Source: Deltaproteobacteria bacterium (lineage in GTDB: Bacteria > Desulfobacterota > Desulfarculia > Adiutricales > Adiutricaceae). Taken from it: 35,989 nt of DNA. The stretch spans positions 1-35,989 of the forward strand of contig JAIRTO010000095.1 of assembly GCA_031254895.1 (NCBI GenBank), in the 5' to 3' direction. Of the stretch, positions 25,908 through 34,380 are shown piece by piece (the stretch's first letter is position 1; every line of letters starts with the position of its first letter). Position numbers and translations under genes: made by a program. The notes below the pieces were generated by a model, which had not been told where the DNA came from, searched no databases, and saw only the letters and a list, made by a program, of their open reading frames with translations.

Positions 25908-26786
25908 TTGAGTTTCAAGCCCTTGACTCTGGCCGACAGATCCGTCTTTAGGGAAATGGAGAAACGCCGTCCCCTATACACTTCCGACGCCAATTTCACC
26001 AACATGTTCATCTGGCAGGGGTTTTATCATTTTTCTTGGACAACTGCCCATGACTGTCTTTGTCTCATCGCCGTCCCAGACGGCGGTCCGTCCTTCGCCA
26101 TGCCGCCGCTGGGCGTCGGCGACGCCCAGAAGGCCGTCGATTTTATGGTCGATCAGATGGAGACGCCCAGACTTTCCAGGATTCCGGAAGATCTGGCCGA
26201 GGCGATCCAAAAGGCTCATCCGACCTGGGAGGTCGAACGAGACGTCGACAACGACGACTACGTCTACCTGACCGACAAGATCATCAACTTGAGCGGCCGC
26301 AGAATGCACCAGAAAAAGAACCATTTCAACAGCTTCGTGAAAAACAATCGGTTCGAGCTGGTGACGGTCACTCCGGCCTTGCGCGACGAGCTGGTGGAGG
26401 TGGAAGCCAAATGGCTGACCTCGAAGACCGAAAAGATCGGCGAAAACACCCACTTGCAGATCGAAAAGGAAGCCGTTCATCTCCTTTTGGAGCATTTCGT
26501 CGCTTTGGAGATGCAGGGGCTGGCCATCAGAATTGACGGACGCATCGAGGCCTTCAGCCTAGGTGAGTCTTTGAGTCCTGATACGGCCCTAATTCACGTG
26601 GAAAAAGGCAGCCCGGACATCAGAGGCATTTACGTCGCCCTTTGCTCCAGCTTTTGTCGGGCCGCTTTCGCCGACAAAACTTTCGTGAACCGCGAGCAGG
26701 ATTTAGGTCTGCCGGGTCTCAGATGGTCCAAGGAATCTCTGAAGCCGGATCATATGAGAAAAAAGTTCACCATCTTGCCGAGATGA
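25908..26786 (+). CDS. DUF2156 / phosphatidylglycerol lysyltransferase C-terminal-like protein
   Basis: A 292-residue protein of the DUF2156 (LPG_synthase_C) family, which has a tandem acyltransferase (GNAT-like) fold related to MprF's catalytic part and to FemX-type aminoacyl transferases. Typical are the start SFKPLTLADRSVF, the SDANFTNMFIWQ segment, the HQKKNHFNSFVKNN motif (about residues 131-144) and the NREQDLGLPGLRWSKESLKP C-terminal signature. There is no membrane domain, so it is a stand-alone cytosolic enzyme, and the acceptor is unknown. TTG 25908 is chosen because GGAGG lies 5 nt upstream (25898-25902) and the N-terminus fits the family; ATG 25956 would remove conserved residues. 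A LysM lipoprotein follows after 110 nt. Confidence 0.88.
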   Translation: MSFKPLTLADRSVFREMEKRRPLYTSDANFTNMFIWQGFYHFSWTTAHDCLCLIAVPDGGPSFAMPPLGVGDAQKAVDFMVDQMETPRLSRIPEDLAEAIQKAHPTWEVERDVDNDDYVYLTDKIINLSGRRMHQKKNHFNSFVKNNRFELVTVTPALRDELVEVEAKWLTSKTEKIGENTHLQIEKEAVHLLLEHFVALEMQGLAIRIDGRIEAFSLGESLSPDTALIHVEKGSPDIRGIYVALCSSFCRAAFADKTFVNREQDLGLPGLRWSKESLKPDHMRKKFTILPR

Positions 26787-26896
26787 AATCCCGCAATCAG
26801 CTGTCGGCCGTCTCTGTCGACCTCTGCCGAACGCGGTTCCGAAAGCGGCCTGTTCGGTCGGGACAGAACGACGCTTTATGGGGCGGAGAAAAACGC

Positions 26897-27388
26897 ATGT
26901 CTCATTTTTCGTTCATGGAGCGAATAGTAAAAAGGGCGGCCCCGCTGGGCTTGGCCTTTCTTTCGGCTGTTTTTTTGCTTTTGGGCCAAGGTTGCGTCGG
27001 CGTTTCGGATGAAGATCTCGAAAATATCAGGCTGGAGAACGAAGCTCTCGAAGCGGAGCTTGTTTTGGAAAAGAGCCGCGCCGACATACTCAACAGGGCC
27101 TTGACCAACGTCTATAAGGAAAGGGATCGGCTGTCGGACTTGTTGAACAATCCTCCGCCTCCGCCGCCGTCCCCCGACGAAGAGAACGAGGCTGACGCGC
27201 CCGACCAAGCCCAGGCGGCGGATCAGCGCCAGGCCAGAACCTACGTGGTGAAGAAAGGCGAAACTTTGGGCGGCATCGCCCGGCGTCACCGGACGACGGC
27301 GGCGGCGTTGATCCGCTTGAATCCTTTTCTGGAGACTCGCCCCAATAACATGATCTGGGAAAATGACAAGCTGACTTTGCCCAGATGA
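26897..27388 (+). CDS. LysM-domain lipoprotein with coiled coil
   Basis: A 163-residue exported protein. The signal peptide (about residues 8-32) ends in GQGC, an imperfect lipobox with Cys33 as the probable lipidation site. Next come an acidic coiled coil (about 38-84), a proline run (86-92), an acidic Ala/Gln linker, and a C-terminal LysM domain (about 115-162; TYVVKKGETLGGIARRH and NDKLTLPR) that binds peptidoglycan. It probably tethers the envelope or assists cell-wall turnover. The ATG at 26897 follows a GGCGGAG. The longer open frame upstream overlaps the DUF2156 gene and lacks protein character. Confidence 0.85.
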   Translation: MSHFSFMERIVKRAAPLGLAFLSAVFLLLGQGCVGVSDEDLENIRLENEALEAELVLEKSRADILNRALTNVYKERDRLSDLLNNPPPPPPSPDEENEADAPDQAQAADQRQARTYVVKKGETLGGIARRHRTTAAALIRLNPFLETRPNNMIWENDKLTLPR

Positions 27389-27833
27389 GCGGAATTGGCG
27401 AACTGATTTGACGAACGGCTTTCTCGAACTGATTTCTAGAACGGCTGAGACGGGCGGCGCTGCTCGGCTCTGCGGCTTTTTTTGTTTTTCGATTTATTGC
27501 TGACTTATTTTTCGATTTCTTTCTGACTTGTTTGTCCGCCAGTTGAAGATCTTGAGCCTTCCAGGGGCGGCTTCCGACCTGCGTCAGGCCGGCCGTTTCC
27601 GGGGGCGGCTCTTTTTAACGTCAATTTCGTCTCGAACGAACATTCATCCGGCAAAATAATCTATAATACTACATTGCAGCTCGTTTGACGAAGATCGCCG
27701 TTCGCGGCAATTTTCTGATTTAACGATAAGATTCGCGCACATGGAGCAGGTCAACGGCTTGTTTCGGGCCTGGCGGCTTCTTCCTCCGGTTGGCCATAGG
27801 CCGCCTCCCGACAAGGACGAAAGTTCCAAAAAT
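27389..27833. other. Intergenic region ahead of proB
   Basis: About 445 bp with no supported gene if proB starts at 27834. A TATAAT at 27662-27667 lacks a good -35. GC-rich stretches followed by T-runs occur at 27449-27490 and 27563-27617, but I cannot fold either into a convincing terminator. Confidence 0.5.
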
Positions 27834-28967
27834 ATGGACAAGAGGTCAGAGTTAAAAAAAGTCAGGCGCCTGGTGGTCAAGATAGGCAGCTCTCTCGTCT
27901 GCGCTCAGGAGCGTTTGTCCCTTGGCCGGTTTCGTTCCTTCGCCGGACAGCTGGCCAAGCTGCGCGGGCGCGGGTTGGAGGTGGTTCTGGTTTCCTCCGG
28001 CGCCGTGGCGGCCGGGGTTCAAAAACTGGGCTTGACGACCAGACCGACGACCGTGCGCCTGAAACAGGCCTGCGCTTCGGCCGGTCAAGTCACCCTCATG
28101 AGCGCGTGGGAAAAGACTCTGGAAGCCTTCCATCTGAAATGCGCCCAAATTTTGCTGACCGCCGACGATCTGGCCGATCGCCGTCGGTTTCTGAACGCCC
28201 GCAACACCATCATGTCCTTGGTCGAAATGGGGGTCGTGCCGATCATCAACGAAAACGACACCGTGGCCGTGGAGGAGCTGAAAGTCGGCGACAACGACAC
28301 CTTGGGCTCCATGGTGGCCAGCTTGTGGGATGCCGATTTGTTCATAAATCTCACTGACTTGGACGGCCTTTATAGCTCCGATCCCCGAAAGGACGCTGAG
28401 GCCGCGCTGATCGCCGAAGTGGAGCGAGTCGACCAGAAGCTTCTGGACAGCGCCGGTTCCGGCGGTCCTTTAGGCACGGGGGGCATGTTCACCAAGGTCA
28501 GAGCGGCCGGCCGGCTGGCCGAAAGGGGCATGGCCAGCCTGATCGCCAACGGCTTGACCAGAGACGTTTTGGAGCGTCTTCTGGCGGGCGAGCCCCTGGG
28601 CACTTTTTTTGCGCCCTCCAAAAAGCGCCGGCGGGCCAAAAAACATTGGCTGGCCTTCGCGACCAGGCCGAAGGGAACGATCCGACTGGACGCCGGAGCC
28701 GTCAAGGCTTTGGTGGAGCGGGGCAAAAGCCTCCTGCCCAGCGGCGTCGCCGCCGTCGAAGGACTCTTCCAGGCCGGAGACGTCGTGACTCTGACGGACG
28801 GTCAGAACGGTCGGGAACTTGGCGTCGGACTCGCCAACTACAGCGCTTTGGAGATCCAAAAAATTAAAGGCCTCAAAAGCGCCGAAATAGAGGCGGCCCT
28901 TGGCTTCAGCCACTCGGAGGAAGTCATTCATCGCGACAATCTGGTCATCTTCGACCAAGACGGCTGA
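27834..28967 (+). CDS. proB: Glutamate 5-kinase
   Basis: ProB phosphorylates glutamate to glutamyl 5-phosphate, the first step of proline synthesis. Marks of the amino-acid kinase domain are VVKIGSSLV, VSSGAVAAG, NENDTVAVEELKVGDNDTLG, LTDLDGLYSSDPR and GTGGMFTKVRAA. A C-terminal PUA domain (about residues 285-365) is present. From ATG 27834 the protein is 377 residues, close to E. coli ProB (367). The frame continues to ATG 27741, but the extra 31 residues are Pro/Arg-rich and unlike ProB. Neither start has a strong ribosome-binding site. proA is not adjacent. Confidence 0.95.
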   Translation: MDKRSELKKVRRLVVKIGSSLVCAQERLSLGRFRSFAGQLAKLRGRGLEVVLVSSGAVAAGVQKLGLTTRPTTVRLKQACASAGQVTLMSAWEKTLEAFHLKCAQILLTADDLADRRRFLNARNTIMSLVEMGVVPIINENDTVAVEELKVGDNDTLGSMVASLWDADLFINLTDLDGLYSSDPRKDAEAALIAEVERVDQKLLDSAGSGGPLGTGGMFTKVRAAGRLAERGMASLIANGLTRDVLERLLAGEPLGTFFAPSKKRRRAKKHWLAFATRPKGTIRLDAGAVKALVERGKSLLPSGVAAVEGLFQAGDVVTLTDGQNGRELGVGLANYSALEIQKIKGLKSAEIEAALGFSHSEEVIHRDNLVIFDQDG

Positions 28968-29187
28968 TCTCGTCGCCTATGAGAATGAGGATGAGAATGA
29001 GGATTGAGGCGGCCGAGGAAGAGGCGGAGGCGGCTCCGCGATTTGCGGCGTCGGCGGCCGGGAGCGGGGCAAAGCCGCCAGCGGTCATGACTGTTTCAGT
29101 TTCGGGCGGCGTCGGTCGTCCCCTTTCGTCGGGCCGACGGATTGGGCCGAGCGCGTCGACGCAATTTTTGTTTTTTGGGGTGCATTC

Positions 29188-29766
29188 GTGAAAAACATCG
29201 TCAGACGAGCCTTTGACGACTTGGCCGCTTCTTTGGCGGAGGCCGGATCGCGCGACTCCATCGTCGTTTCGGCGGCGGAAATGATCGCCCGGTCTTTGAC
29301 CGGGGGAGGGGTCATATATATTTGCGGCAACGGCGGCAGCGCGGCCGAAGCTCAACATTTCGCGGCGGAATTCGTGGGTCGGTTTTTGACCGAAAGGTCT
29401 GGCCTGCCCGCCATGTCCCTCTCGACCGACACGTCCAAATTGACGGCCATCGGCAACGATTACGGCTTCGAAGAAGTTTTTCGGCGGCAGATAAAGGCGC
29501 TGGGCCGGCCTGGAGACGTTCTGTGGGGCATATCGACCAGCGGGACGTCCCCCAACGTCGTCAACGCTTTGGAAGCCGCCAAGGCCGGGGGGCTCGGCAC
29601 GATATTCATGTGCGGCCGGAAAAAGCCGGCTCTGCCTTTCGTCGACGTCCTTTTGGACGCTCCGGCTCCCGACACCCCCAGAATGCAGGAGCTGCATCTT
29701 CTGTACGGGCACGCCATTTGCGCTCTGGTCGATCACGTCATCATCGAAGGCGGAGGCCGCTCGTGA
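29188..29766 (+). CDS. gmhA: Phosphoheptose isomerase (sedoheptulose 7-phosphate isomerase)
   Basis: GmhA converts sedoheptulose 7-phosphate to D-glycero-D-manno-heptose 7-phosphate, the first step of LPS core heptose synthesis. The 192-residue SIS-domain protein has the expected length and the motifs CGNGGSAAEAQHFAAE (47-62), TAIGNDYGFEEVF, STSGTSPN (116-123) and MQELHLLYGH (166-175). The GTG start at 29188 has GGGG about 7 nt upstream. DiaA is a close paralogous family, but the conserved Gln-Glu-Leu-His region and context favour GmhA. The next gene overlaps it by 4 nt. Confidence 0.93.
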   Translation: MKNIVRRAFDDLAASLAEAGSRDSIVVSAAEMIARSLTGGGVIYICGNGGSAAEAQHFAAEFVGRFLTERSGLPAMSLSTDTSKLTAIGNDYGFEEVFRRQIKALGRPGDVLWGISTSGTSPNVVNALEAAKAGGLGTIFMCGRKKPALPFVDVLLDAPAPDTPRMQELHLLYGHAICALVDHVIIEGGGRS

Positions 29767-30719
29767 AAAAGAGCCTGCCGGAGCTGGATTTTAGCCGAGT
29801 CAGGCTCGGCTCTCTGCTCGAACGCGAGAGCCGGGTTTCGGCGGAGGATTTCGCCGAACCCCTCGCGCCGGGCCGGAGCCTTAAGAGCTTCGCCGAAGGG
29901 CTGCCCAATATTCTGGCCGCCTCGGATCTGAAAAAGGCGGCCTTCTCAGTGGCCCAGGCGGCGCGAACCGGCCGGACGGTCATGCTGGCCATGGGCGGCC
30001 ATCCCGTCAAGGTGGGCTTGGGGCCGGTCATCGTGGATCTGTTTGAAAGAGGAACGCTCACGTCCCTTTCCGGCAACGGCTCCATCATGGTTCACGACGC
30101 GGAAGTGGCTCTGGCCGGAGTCACCTCGGAAGACGTGGCCGAAGGTCTGCCCAAGGGAGATTTCGGGGTCACCCGGGAAACGGGAGAGCTGATAAACGCA
30201 GCCGTCAAGAGAGCGGCCGAAAACGGACGGGGACTCGGCCGCGCTTTGGGGGAGCTCCTCTTGGAAACGAAGGCGCCGCATCGCTCCAAAAGCGTTCTGG
30301 CCGCCGCCGCCAGACTGGACGTTCCGGCGACCATCCATGTGGCCGTGGGTTCCGACGTCTATCATATTCATCCCGACTGCGACGGGGCGGCCTTAGGGGC
30401 GGCGACCATGGACGATTTCCGGCTTTTTTGCCGCCTGGTGGCCGCTTTGGACAAAGGCGTCTTCATCAACTTGGGTTCGGCCGTCATCATGCCGGAGGTT
30501 TTTTTGAAAGCCCTGACTCTGACCCGCAACATGGGCTTTTCCATCGAAGATCTGATCACCATAAACATGGATTTCATCAAACAGTATCGTCCTCGCGTCA
30601 ACGTCGTCGAACGTCCTACTCGCCGCAGCGGTTGCGGCTACTCTTTCATAGGACACCACGAGATAATGTTTCCGCTTTTGATGTCGATGGTTTTGGAGAA
30701 TTTGGCCCATGTGGCGTGA
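29763..30719 (+). CDS. Conserved hypothetical protein, possibly deoxyhypusine-synthase-like
   Basis: A 318-residue cytosolic protein without an established function. It starts at GTG 29763, overlapping the gmhA stop codon in a GTGA junction, so the two are translationally coupled. Conserved-looking segments include MGGHPVKVGLGPVIVDLFERG, the VHDAEVALAGVTSEDVAEGL stretch, VAVGSDVYHIHPDCDGA and NLGSAVIMPEVFLKAL. I recall similar proteins from deltaproteobacteria described as having a deoxyhypusine-synthase-like NAD-binding fold, but I do not see that enzyme's active-site lysine segment. Coupling to gmhA suggests a part in heptose or envelope sugar metabolism; this is inference. Confidence 0.85.
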   Translation: MKKSLPELDFSRVRLGSLLERESRVSAEDFAEPLAPGRSLKSFAEGLPNILAASDLKKAAFSVAQAARTGRTVMLAMGGHPVKVGLGPVIVDLFERGTLTSLSGNGSIMVHDAEVALAGVTSEDVAEGLPKGDFGVTRETGELINAAVKRAAENGRGLGRALGELLLETKAPHRSKSVLAAAARLDVPATIHVAVGSDVYHIHPDCDGAALGAATMDDFRLFCRLVAALDKGVFINLGSAVIMPEVFLKALTLTRNMGFSIEDLITINMDFIKQYRPRVNVVERPTRRSGCGYSFIGHHEIMFPLLMSMVLENLAHVA

Positions 30720-30759
30720 GGGACCATCGGCGGGAGAGCTTTTTTTGGGGGAGGCGCTA

Positions 30760-31623
30760 ATGCGGCTCAGGGACATTGACATATCCGCTCCGACCTCGAC
30801 CCGGACGCCCTATGCCCAGCGGATGGACGTCATAAGGGGGCTTGTCGGCCGAGGTTCTGTTTTCTCTCCTAAACGCCGTTTTAATCTCTTCGGCGGCGCT
30901 TTTCGGCGTTTTTTTCGAGATTCGGCGAAATTTGTCTGGTCGGGAGGGCGTCTCGGCTTTTTTCGCCGTCATTCCCTTTTCTGTTTCGCGCTGCTCGCCG
31001 TTTTTTCCCTCGCGGAAAAGCCCGCGCCCTTGGCGGCTCAAGTCGAAGCCCAAGCCGACTCGAAGAGTTCCCTTTCCCTTCGGCAGCGCGTCGAGCCCGT
31101 TATGGCTGCGCCGGCTTCGCCGGCTGCGGAGGCCGGCTCAGTCGTCGGCCTTATGGCCGCCAACGCCGGAACCGGCGAAACGGCCGGCCTGGAGGCGGCC
31201 GTCGGCGCCGGACAACTGCCGCAAATCCCCAGACCCTTGTCCGCCTATTCCATGGCTCACCTCTATGAGCTGATCAGCCGAGAGCCTCCTCTGACTCGAA
31301 ACGAGATCGTGATTTACAGGAAGAATCTTTCGGCCATCGTGGCTTTGAACGCCGATCCGGCCGGCCTGGGGCCGATTTTGGAAGCCACCGGCTTGACTCA
31401 GCAGAGACTGACATACGTGGTCACCAAGATAGGGGTGGGCCTGTCCTACCTTCTGTACCCGGAAAGCCCGAAGCTCCGCCATCTGCCCGATTACTTGAAA
31501 CCCTCTTCTCTGGAGGAGGAATTGATCGCCGACCAGCTGGACGAGTTGGTGAACGACTTTCACAAGCTCTACGCTCCCGAGGTCAAACCCCGAAAAAGGG
31601 CCGTTTCCCGAAAAAGGCCATAG
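30760..31623 (+). CDS. Hypothetical exported or membrane-anchored protein
   Basis: A 287-residue protein I do not recognise. A basic N-terminal stretch of about 60 residues, rich in Arg and Phe, precedes one hydrophobic segment (about 69-84, FCFALLAVFSL) that could be a long signal sequence or an anchor. Then follow an Ala/Gly-rich linker (about 95-165) and a compact C-terminal region (about 170-270) with MAHLYELI, NEIVIYRKNLSAIVALNADP and LTQQRLTYVVTKIGVGLSYLLYP, ending in a basic Lys/Arg tail. GGGGGAGG just before ATG 30760 decides the start. It begins 40 nt after the previous gene and may be the last member of the gmhA unit. A terminator follows directly. Confidence 0.75.
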   Translation: MRLRDIDISAPTSTRTPYAQRMDVIRGLVGRGSVFSPKRRFNLFGGAFRRFFRDSAKFVWSGGRLGFFRRHSLFCFALLAVFSLAEKPAPLAAQVEAQADSKSSLSLRQRVEPVMAAPASPAAEAGSVVGLMAANAGTGETAGLEAAVGAGQLPQIPRPLSAYSMAHLYELISREPPLTRNEIVIYRKNLSAIVALNADPAGLGPILEATGLTQQRLTYVVTKIGVGLSYLLYPESPKLRHLPDYLKPSSLEEELIADQLDELVNDFHKLYAPEVKPRKRAVSRKRP

Positions 31624-31628
31624 AGGCG

Positions 31629-31660
31629 AAAAAAAAGGCGGTTAAAACCGCCTTTTTTTT
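31629..31660. terminator. Bidirectional intrinsic terminator
   Basis: GGCGGT/ACCGCC stem (31637-31642 with 31647-31652) around a TAAA loop, flanked by eight A on the left and eight T on the right. It starts 5 nt after the exported-protein gene and also faces the minus-strand gene at 31815. Confidence 0.9.
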
Positions 31661-31814
31661 CGGGAAGATAGAAAGATAGATGGAAAACCCTCGCCGTTTT
31701 GGCCCTTCGTTTTCGACAGCCTCGGCCGCTTTTTGGAGAAACGGCCCAGGGCCAAGAGAAATAAGCCGGTTCCAAAAAAAGCGGCTTTCCGCCTCTAATA
31801 TTTAGGCCAAACGG

Positions 31815-32477
31815 CTAACGGACTTTCTCGTACGAAAAATCGCAAATTTTTCCGCCCGTCATTATGGTCATGGTTCTGGTCAATTCGACTCCGGGGGCGT
31901 AGCCTTCCATGAAAGCCGCGTCGCGGCGGCAGGACAGATGAAAGCCCAGCTCGCGCATGTTCAGCTCTTGATACATCTCGGCGTACAGGCAGCGGGTGAC
32001 CTGATAGCGGAGCTTTTGGGCCGAACTCTCCAACACGGTCAAGACCGTGGCCCCGCCTTCGGACCATTTAGGCAGAATTTCGGCGAAGGTGGCCAGATCG
32101 GTCCGCCCTTGGAGCAGAGCCGCCTGACTTCGTCCGGCCTCTCTGGCGTCGTCGGCCACCGCCTCGCCTATTATGGCCTCGGCTTGGGCTTGGCCGGCCT
32201 CCTCGGCTATGGCGCGAAAGAACCATTTTATGACTTCGGCTTCCAGACGCCGTCTGGTCAGGATGGTCATAGGTTCGCCGGAGGCCGCCGCGCCTATTGA
32301 CGCTGACGCAAGCCGACCAGGCTCTGCCGGCCCGGCGGCGCTTCTGGCCTCGTGAGCTTTTCGCGCCAGCTCATGGGCGAGAGCCGGACCCAGCGTCGTT
32401 TCCAGCCTGGCCAGGATGACCCGGATGATGTTTTGTTCGATGCCGTTTTTTTCGGCCAGGAAAGTCGAATCGCCCAT
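31815..32477 (-). CDS. L-2-amino-thiazoline-4-carboxylic acid hydrolase family protein
   Basis: A 220-residue protein of the ATC-hydrolase-like family. The family name comes from an enzyme that opens the thiazoline ring in L-cysteine formation, but most members are of unknown function. Supporting features are the C-terminal region with YQVTRCLYAEMYQEL, HLSCRRDAAFMEGYAPG, LTRTMTIM and CDFSYE. The N-terminal half is helical and Ala-rich, with an Ala/Gly/Pro linker at about 48-66. GAGG lies 7 nt before the ATG. It is 183 nt downstream of dfx on the same strand, and the terminator at 31629-31660 follows it. The family call rests on pattern memory. Confidence 0.8.
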   Translation of the reverse strand: MGDSTFLAEKNGIEQNIIRVILARLETTLGPALAHELARKAHEARSAAGPAEPGRLASASIGAAASGEPMTILTRRRLEAEVIKWFFRAIAEEAGQAQAEAIIGEAVADDAREAGRSQAALLQGRTDLATFAEILPKWSEGGATVLTVLESSAQKLRYQVTRCLYAEMYQELNMRELGFHLSCRRDAAFMEGYAPGVELTRTMTIMTGGKICDFSYEKVR

Positions 32478-32660
32478 CTGTTGGCCTCGCGCGGGTTCGC
32501 GCCAAAAAATAGGAGCGCGCCAACCGGAGATCGCTGAAATGGCGGATATCCAGGAGAGCGGCGGCTATCTCGTCAAAAATATGGCTGCCGACGGCGGGGC
32601 CTTCGGCAGCCATTTGGAACCAAAAAAGGTTAAAGGTTCGTTTGGAGGCTAAATGGAAGC

Positions 32661-33035
32661 TCAGGCCTTCCACAAGCCGTGAAGGTTGCAGTACTCTCTG
32701 GCTTCAGCCGGCCCTTCAGGCGCCTGGAAGACGGCCTCGGGCGGTTCGCCGGGCTGCAAACGCTTGATTTGGCGGACTCCGCCGACTTCGAGTTCAATCC
32801 ATTGGATGGAGTGTTTCTCTTCCATGGGGTGGGCGACCGAGCCGACGGACACTTTGTAGCCGCCGTCGACCTTGGCGATGACCGGCACGTGTTTTTCCTT
32901 GGCGGCGTCGGTCGTGTTCTCGATGAGAAGCTTCATGGGATTCCCGCAGCAAACCAGGATCCCGCCGCCGCTTAAGACGACTTCGACCATCTGGCCGCAG
33001 GACTCGCATCTGTAGACTTGATTGATTTCAGACAT
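32661..33035 (-). CDS. dfx: Desulfoferrodoxin (two-iron superoxide reductase)
   Basis: Dfx reduces superoxide to hydrogen peroxide without releasing oxygen, a protection typical of anaerobes. The 124-residue product has both metal sites. Centre I is a desulforedoxin-like Fe(Cys)4 from Cys10, Cys13, Cys29 and Cys30. Centre II is Fe(His)4Cys from His49, His69, His75, Cys116 and His119, with the functional Glu47-Lys48 pair present. These positions agree with the classic Desulfovibrio protein. rbr lies 46 nt upstream on the same strand, so the two are probably co-transcribed and act in sequence: superoxide to peroxide, then peroxide to water. Confidence 0.97.
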   Translation of the reverse strand: MSEINQVYRCESCGQMVEVVLSGGGILVCCGNPMKLLIENTTDAAKEKHVPVIAKVDGGYKVSVGSVAHPMEEKHSIQWIELEVGGVRQIKRLQPGEPPEAVFQAPEGPAEAREYCNLHGLWKA

Positions 33036-33081
33036 ATCGGCACCTTTGCGGATTCAAGTTGTCTTAACAGAAAAGAAAAGG

Positions 33082-33648
33082 TCAGGACAAATATTCGAAA
33101 TACGCTTTGGGATGGGCGCAGGCCGGACAATGATCCGGGGGTTCCGTCCCCTCGTGGATGAAGCCGCAGTTGCGGCAGCGCCAAACGACCTTCGCGGGTT
33201 TTTTGAAATGCGTGCCCGCCTTGATTTCTTCGAGCAGGTCGTTGAACCTTTTCTCATGGTATTTTTCGGCGACGGCGATGGCTTCCATGACCCCGGCAAT
33301 CTCCTCGAAGCCCTCTTCCCGGGCCACTTTGGCGAATTGGGGATACATGGAGGTCCACTCGTGATTTTCCCCGCCGGCCGCGGCGGTCAGCTGGGTGACG
33401 ACGTCGGCTTTCAGACCGGCGGGAAAAGCGGCCGTTATGGTCGCCTCGCCCCCTTCCAGAAAGCGGAACAGACGTTTGGCGTGCTCCTTTTCCTGTTCGG
33501 CCGTTTCGGTGAAGATGGCGGCCACCTTCATATAGCCTTCCTTGGCGGCTATTGACGCGGCGAAGGCGTATCGATTTCTGGCTTGCGACTCGCCGGCGAA
33601 GGCGGTCAAGATGTTGACTTCGGTTTTAGTTCCTTTCAGGGCTGGCAT
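33082..33648 (-). CDS. rbr: Rubrerythrin (NADH-linked peroxidase)
   Basis: Rubrerythrin reduces hydrogen peroxide using a diiron site and a rubredoxin-type iron. This 188-residue protein has the four-helix ferritin-like domain with ligand motifs ESQARNRY (about 20-27), EQEKEHAKRLF (about 51-61) and AVAEKYHEKRF (about 124-134). A C-terminal rubredoxin domain carries Cys158, Cys161, Cys174 and Cys177. AGGAG precedes the ATG by 6 nt. The promoter at 33733-33761 would give a leader of about 80 nt. dfx follows on the same transcript. Confidence 0.97.
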   Translation of the reverse strand: MPALKGTKTEVNILTAFAGESQARNRYAFAASIAAKEGYMKVAAIFTETAEQEKEHAKRLFRFLEGGEATITAAFPAGLKADVVTQLTAAAGGENHEWTSMYPQFAKVAREEGFEEIAGVMEAIAVAEKYHEKRFNDLLEEIKAGTHFKKPAKVVWRCRNCGFIHEGTEPPDHCPACAHPKAYFEYLS

Positions 33649-33732
33649 TATGGTCTCCTGGCGGTATGAGCGGCTTCCCTGGGCCGGAATGGTTCCAGTC
33701 TTCGCTAGACCGGAAGGGCGAAAATATCCAAA

Positions 33733-33762
33733 ATCTTATTAATTTTTGACGAATTTGTCAAA
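33733..33762 (-). promoter_or_regulatory. Promoter of rbr-dfx with inverted repeat over the -35
   Basis: Minus strand: TTGACA (33761-33756), a 17-nt spacer, TAAGAT (33738-33733). A 6-bp inverted repeat TTTGAC-N6-GTCAAA (33745-33762) covers the -35 hexamer, a suitable place for a repressor. It does not resemble the classical AT-rich PerR box. Confidence 0.7.
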
Positions 33763-34184
33763 CGAAAAGCGGTCGTTCGTTCGCCTTTTCGGAGCCGATA
33801 AGTCCTTGGAGTTTCGGCAAAGTCTTCTCTCTTCGAACGACCGAACGCGCGTCGGGTTTTTTCATAAGACATGTTTTCGGATCGGGAGCGCGGCCATAGC
33901 CGAAAGTTTAAGCCAAGCGGACGGCTTTTTAGAGTCGGGAGTCAAGATGGGAACGCTTTTTTGTGGGGCGAAAGGCGCCGGGCCCATTTGAAGAAGAGGC
34001 GGGCGGAAGAGGTTCGCGAACAGAGGCAAACGGGGTTCTATGCCGTTTCGTCGACCTAAGGGAAGGTCGGTTTCAGGGTCGGCTAATTTTGCGGTTAAGG
34101 CCAGGGGCAGACGGTTATTGGCCTTGTCGGCCAAAATCTCCAGAGTCTTTGGCTAAGAGACGCCAGAAGAGTCGCAGGTCGAAA

Positions 34185-34225
34185 CGGGCGGCGTCAAAAA
34201 GCGGGCGGCGTCAAAAAGCGGGCGG
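34185..34225. repeat. 17-bp tandem repeat, about 2.4 units
   Basis: Perfect units CGGGCGGCGTCAAAAAG at 34185-34201 and 34202-34218, then CGGGCGG. It lies in non-coding DNA between hisD and rbr. Confidence 0.9.
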
Positions 34226-34380
34226 AATGGATAATGGCTTGAGAGGCTTGCGCCGGCGGGCCGTTTAGCCAAAAAAAACAGGCGAACGGCCCTTTTCCGA
34301 AGGTCGGAGCGGGCGCCGAAATGACGTTTGCGCCAAGCTTCCGCTTGAAGAAAAGAAGCCCGAAGGGAGATGCCGTCAGT

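Larger units (their letters stand above)
33649..34380. other. Intergenic region between hisD and rbr
   Basis: About 730 bp with no supported gene. It contains the rbr promoter with its inverted repeat and a short tandem repeat at 34185-34225. The remainder is GC-rich DNA without signals I can name. Confidence 0.6.

Noticed and set aside
28979-29191. Small plus-strand frame beginning with alternating Met-Arg
   Set aside because: The start is a simple-sequence run (ATGAGAATGAGG-type) and the rest is Ala/Glu-rich with no ribosome-binding site; it looks like spacer DNA between proB and gmhA.
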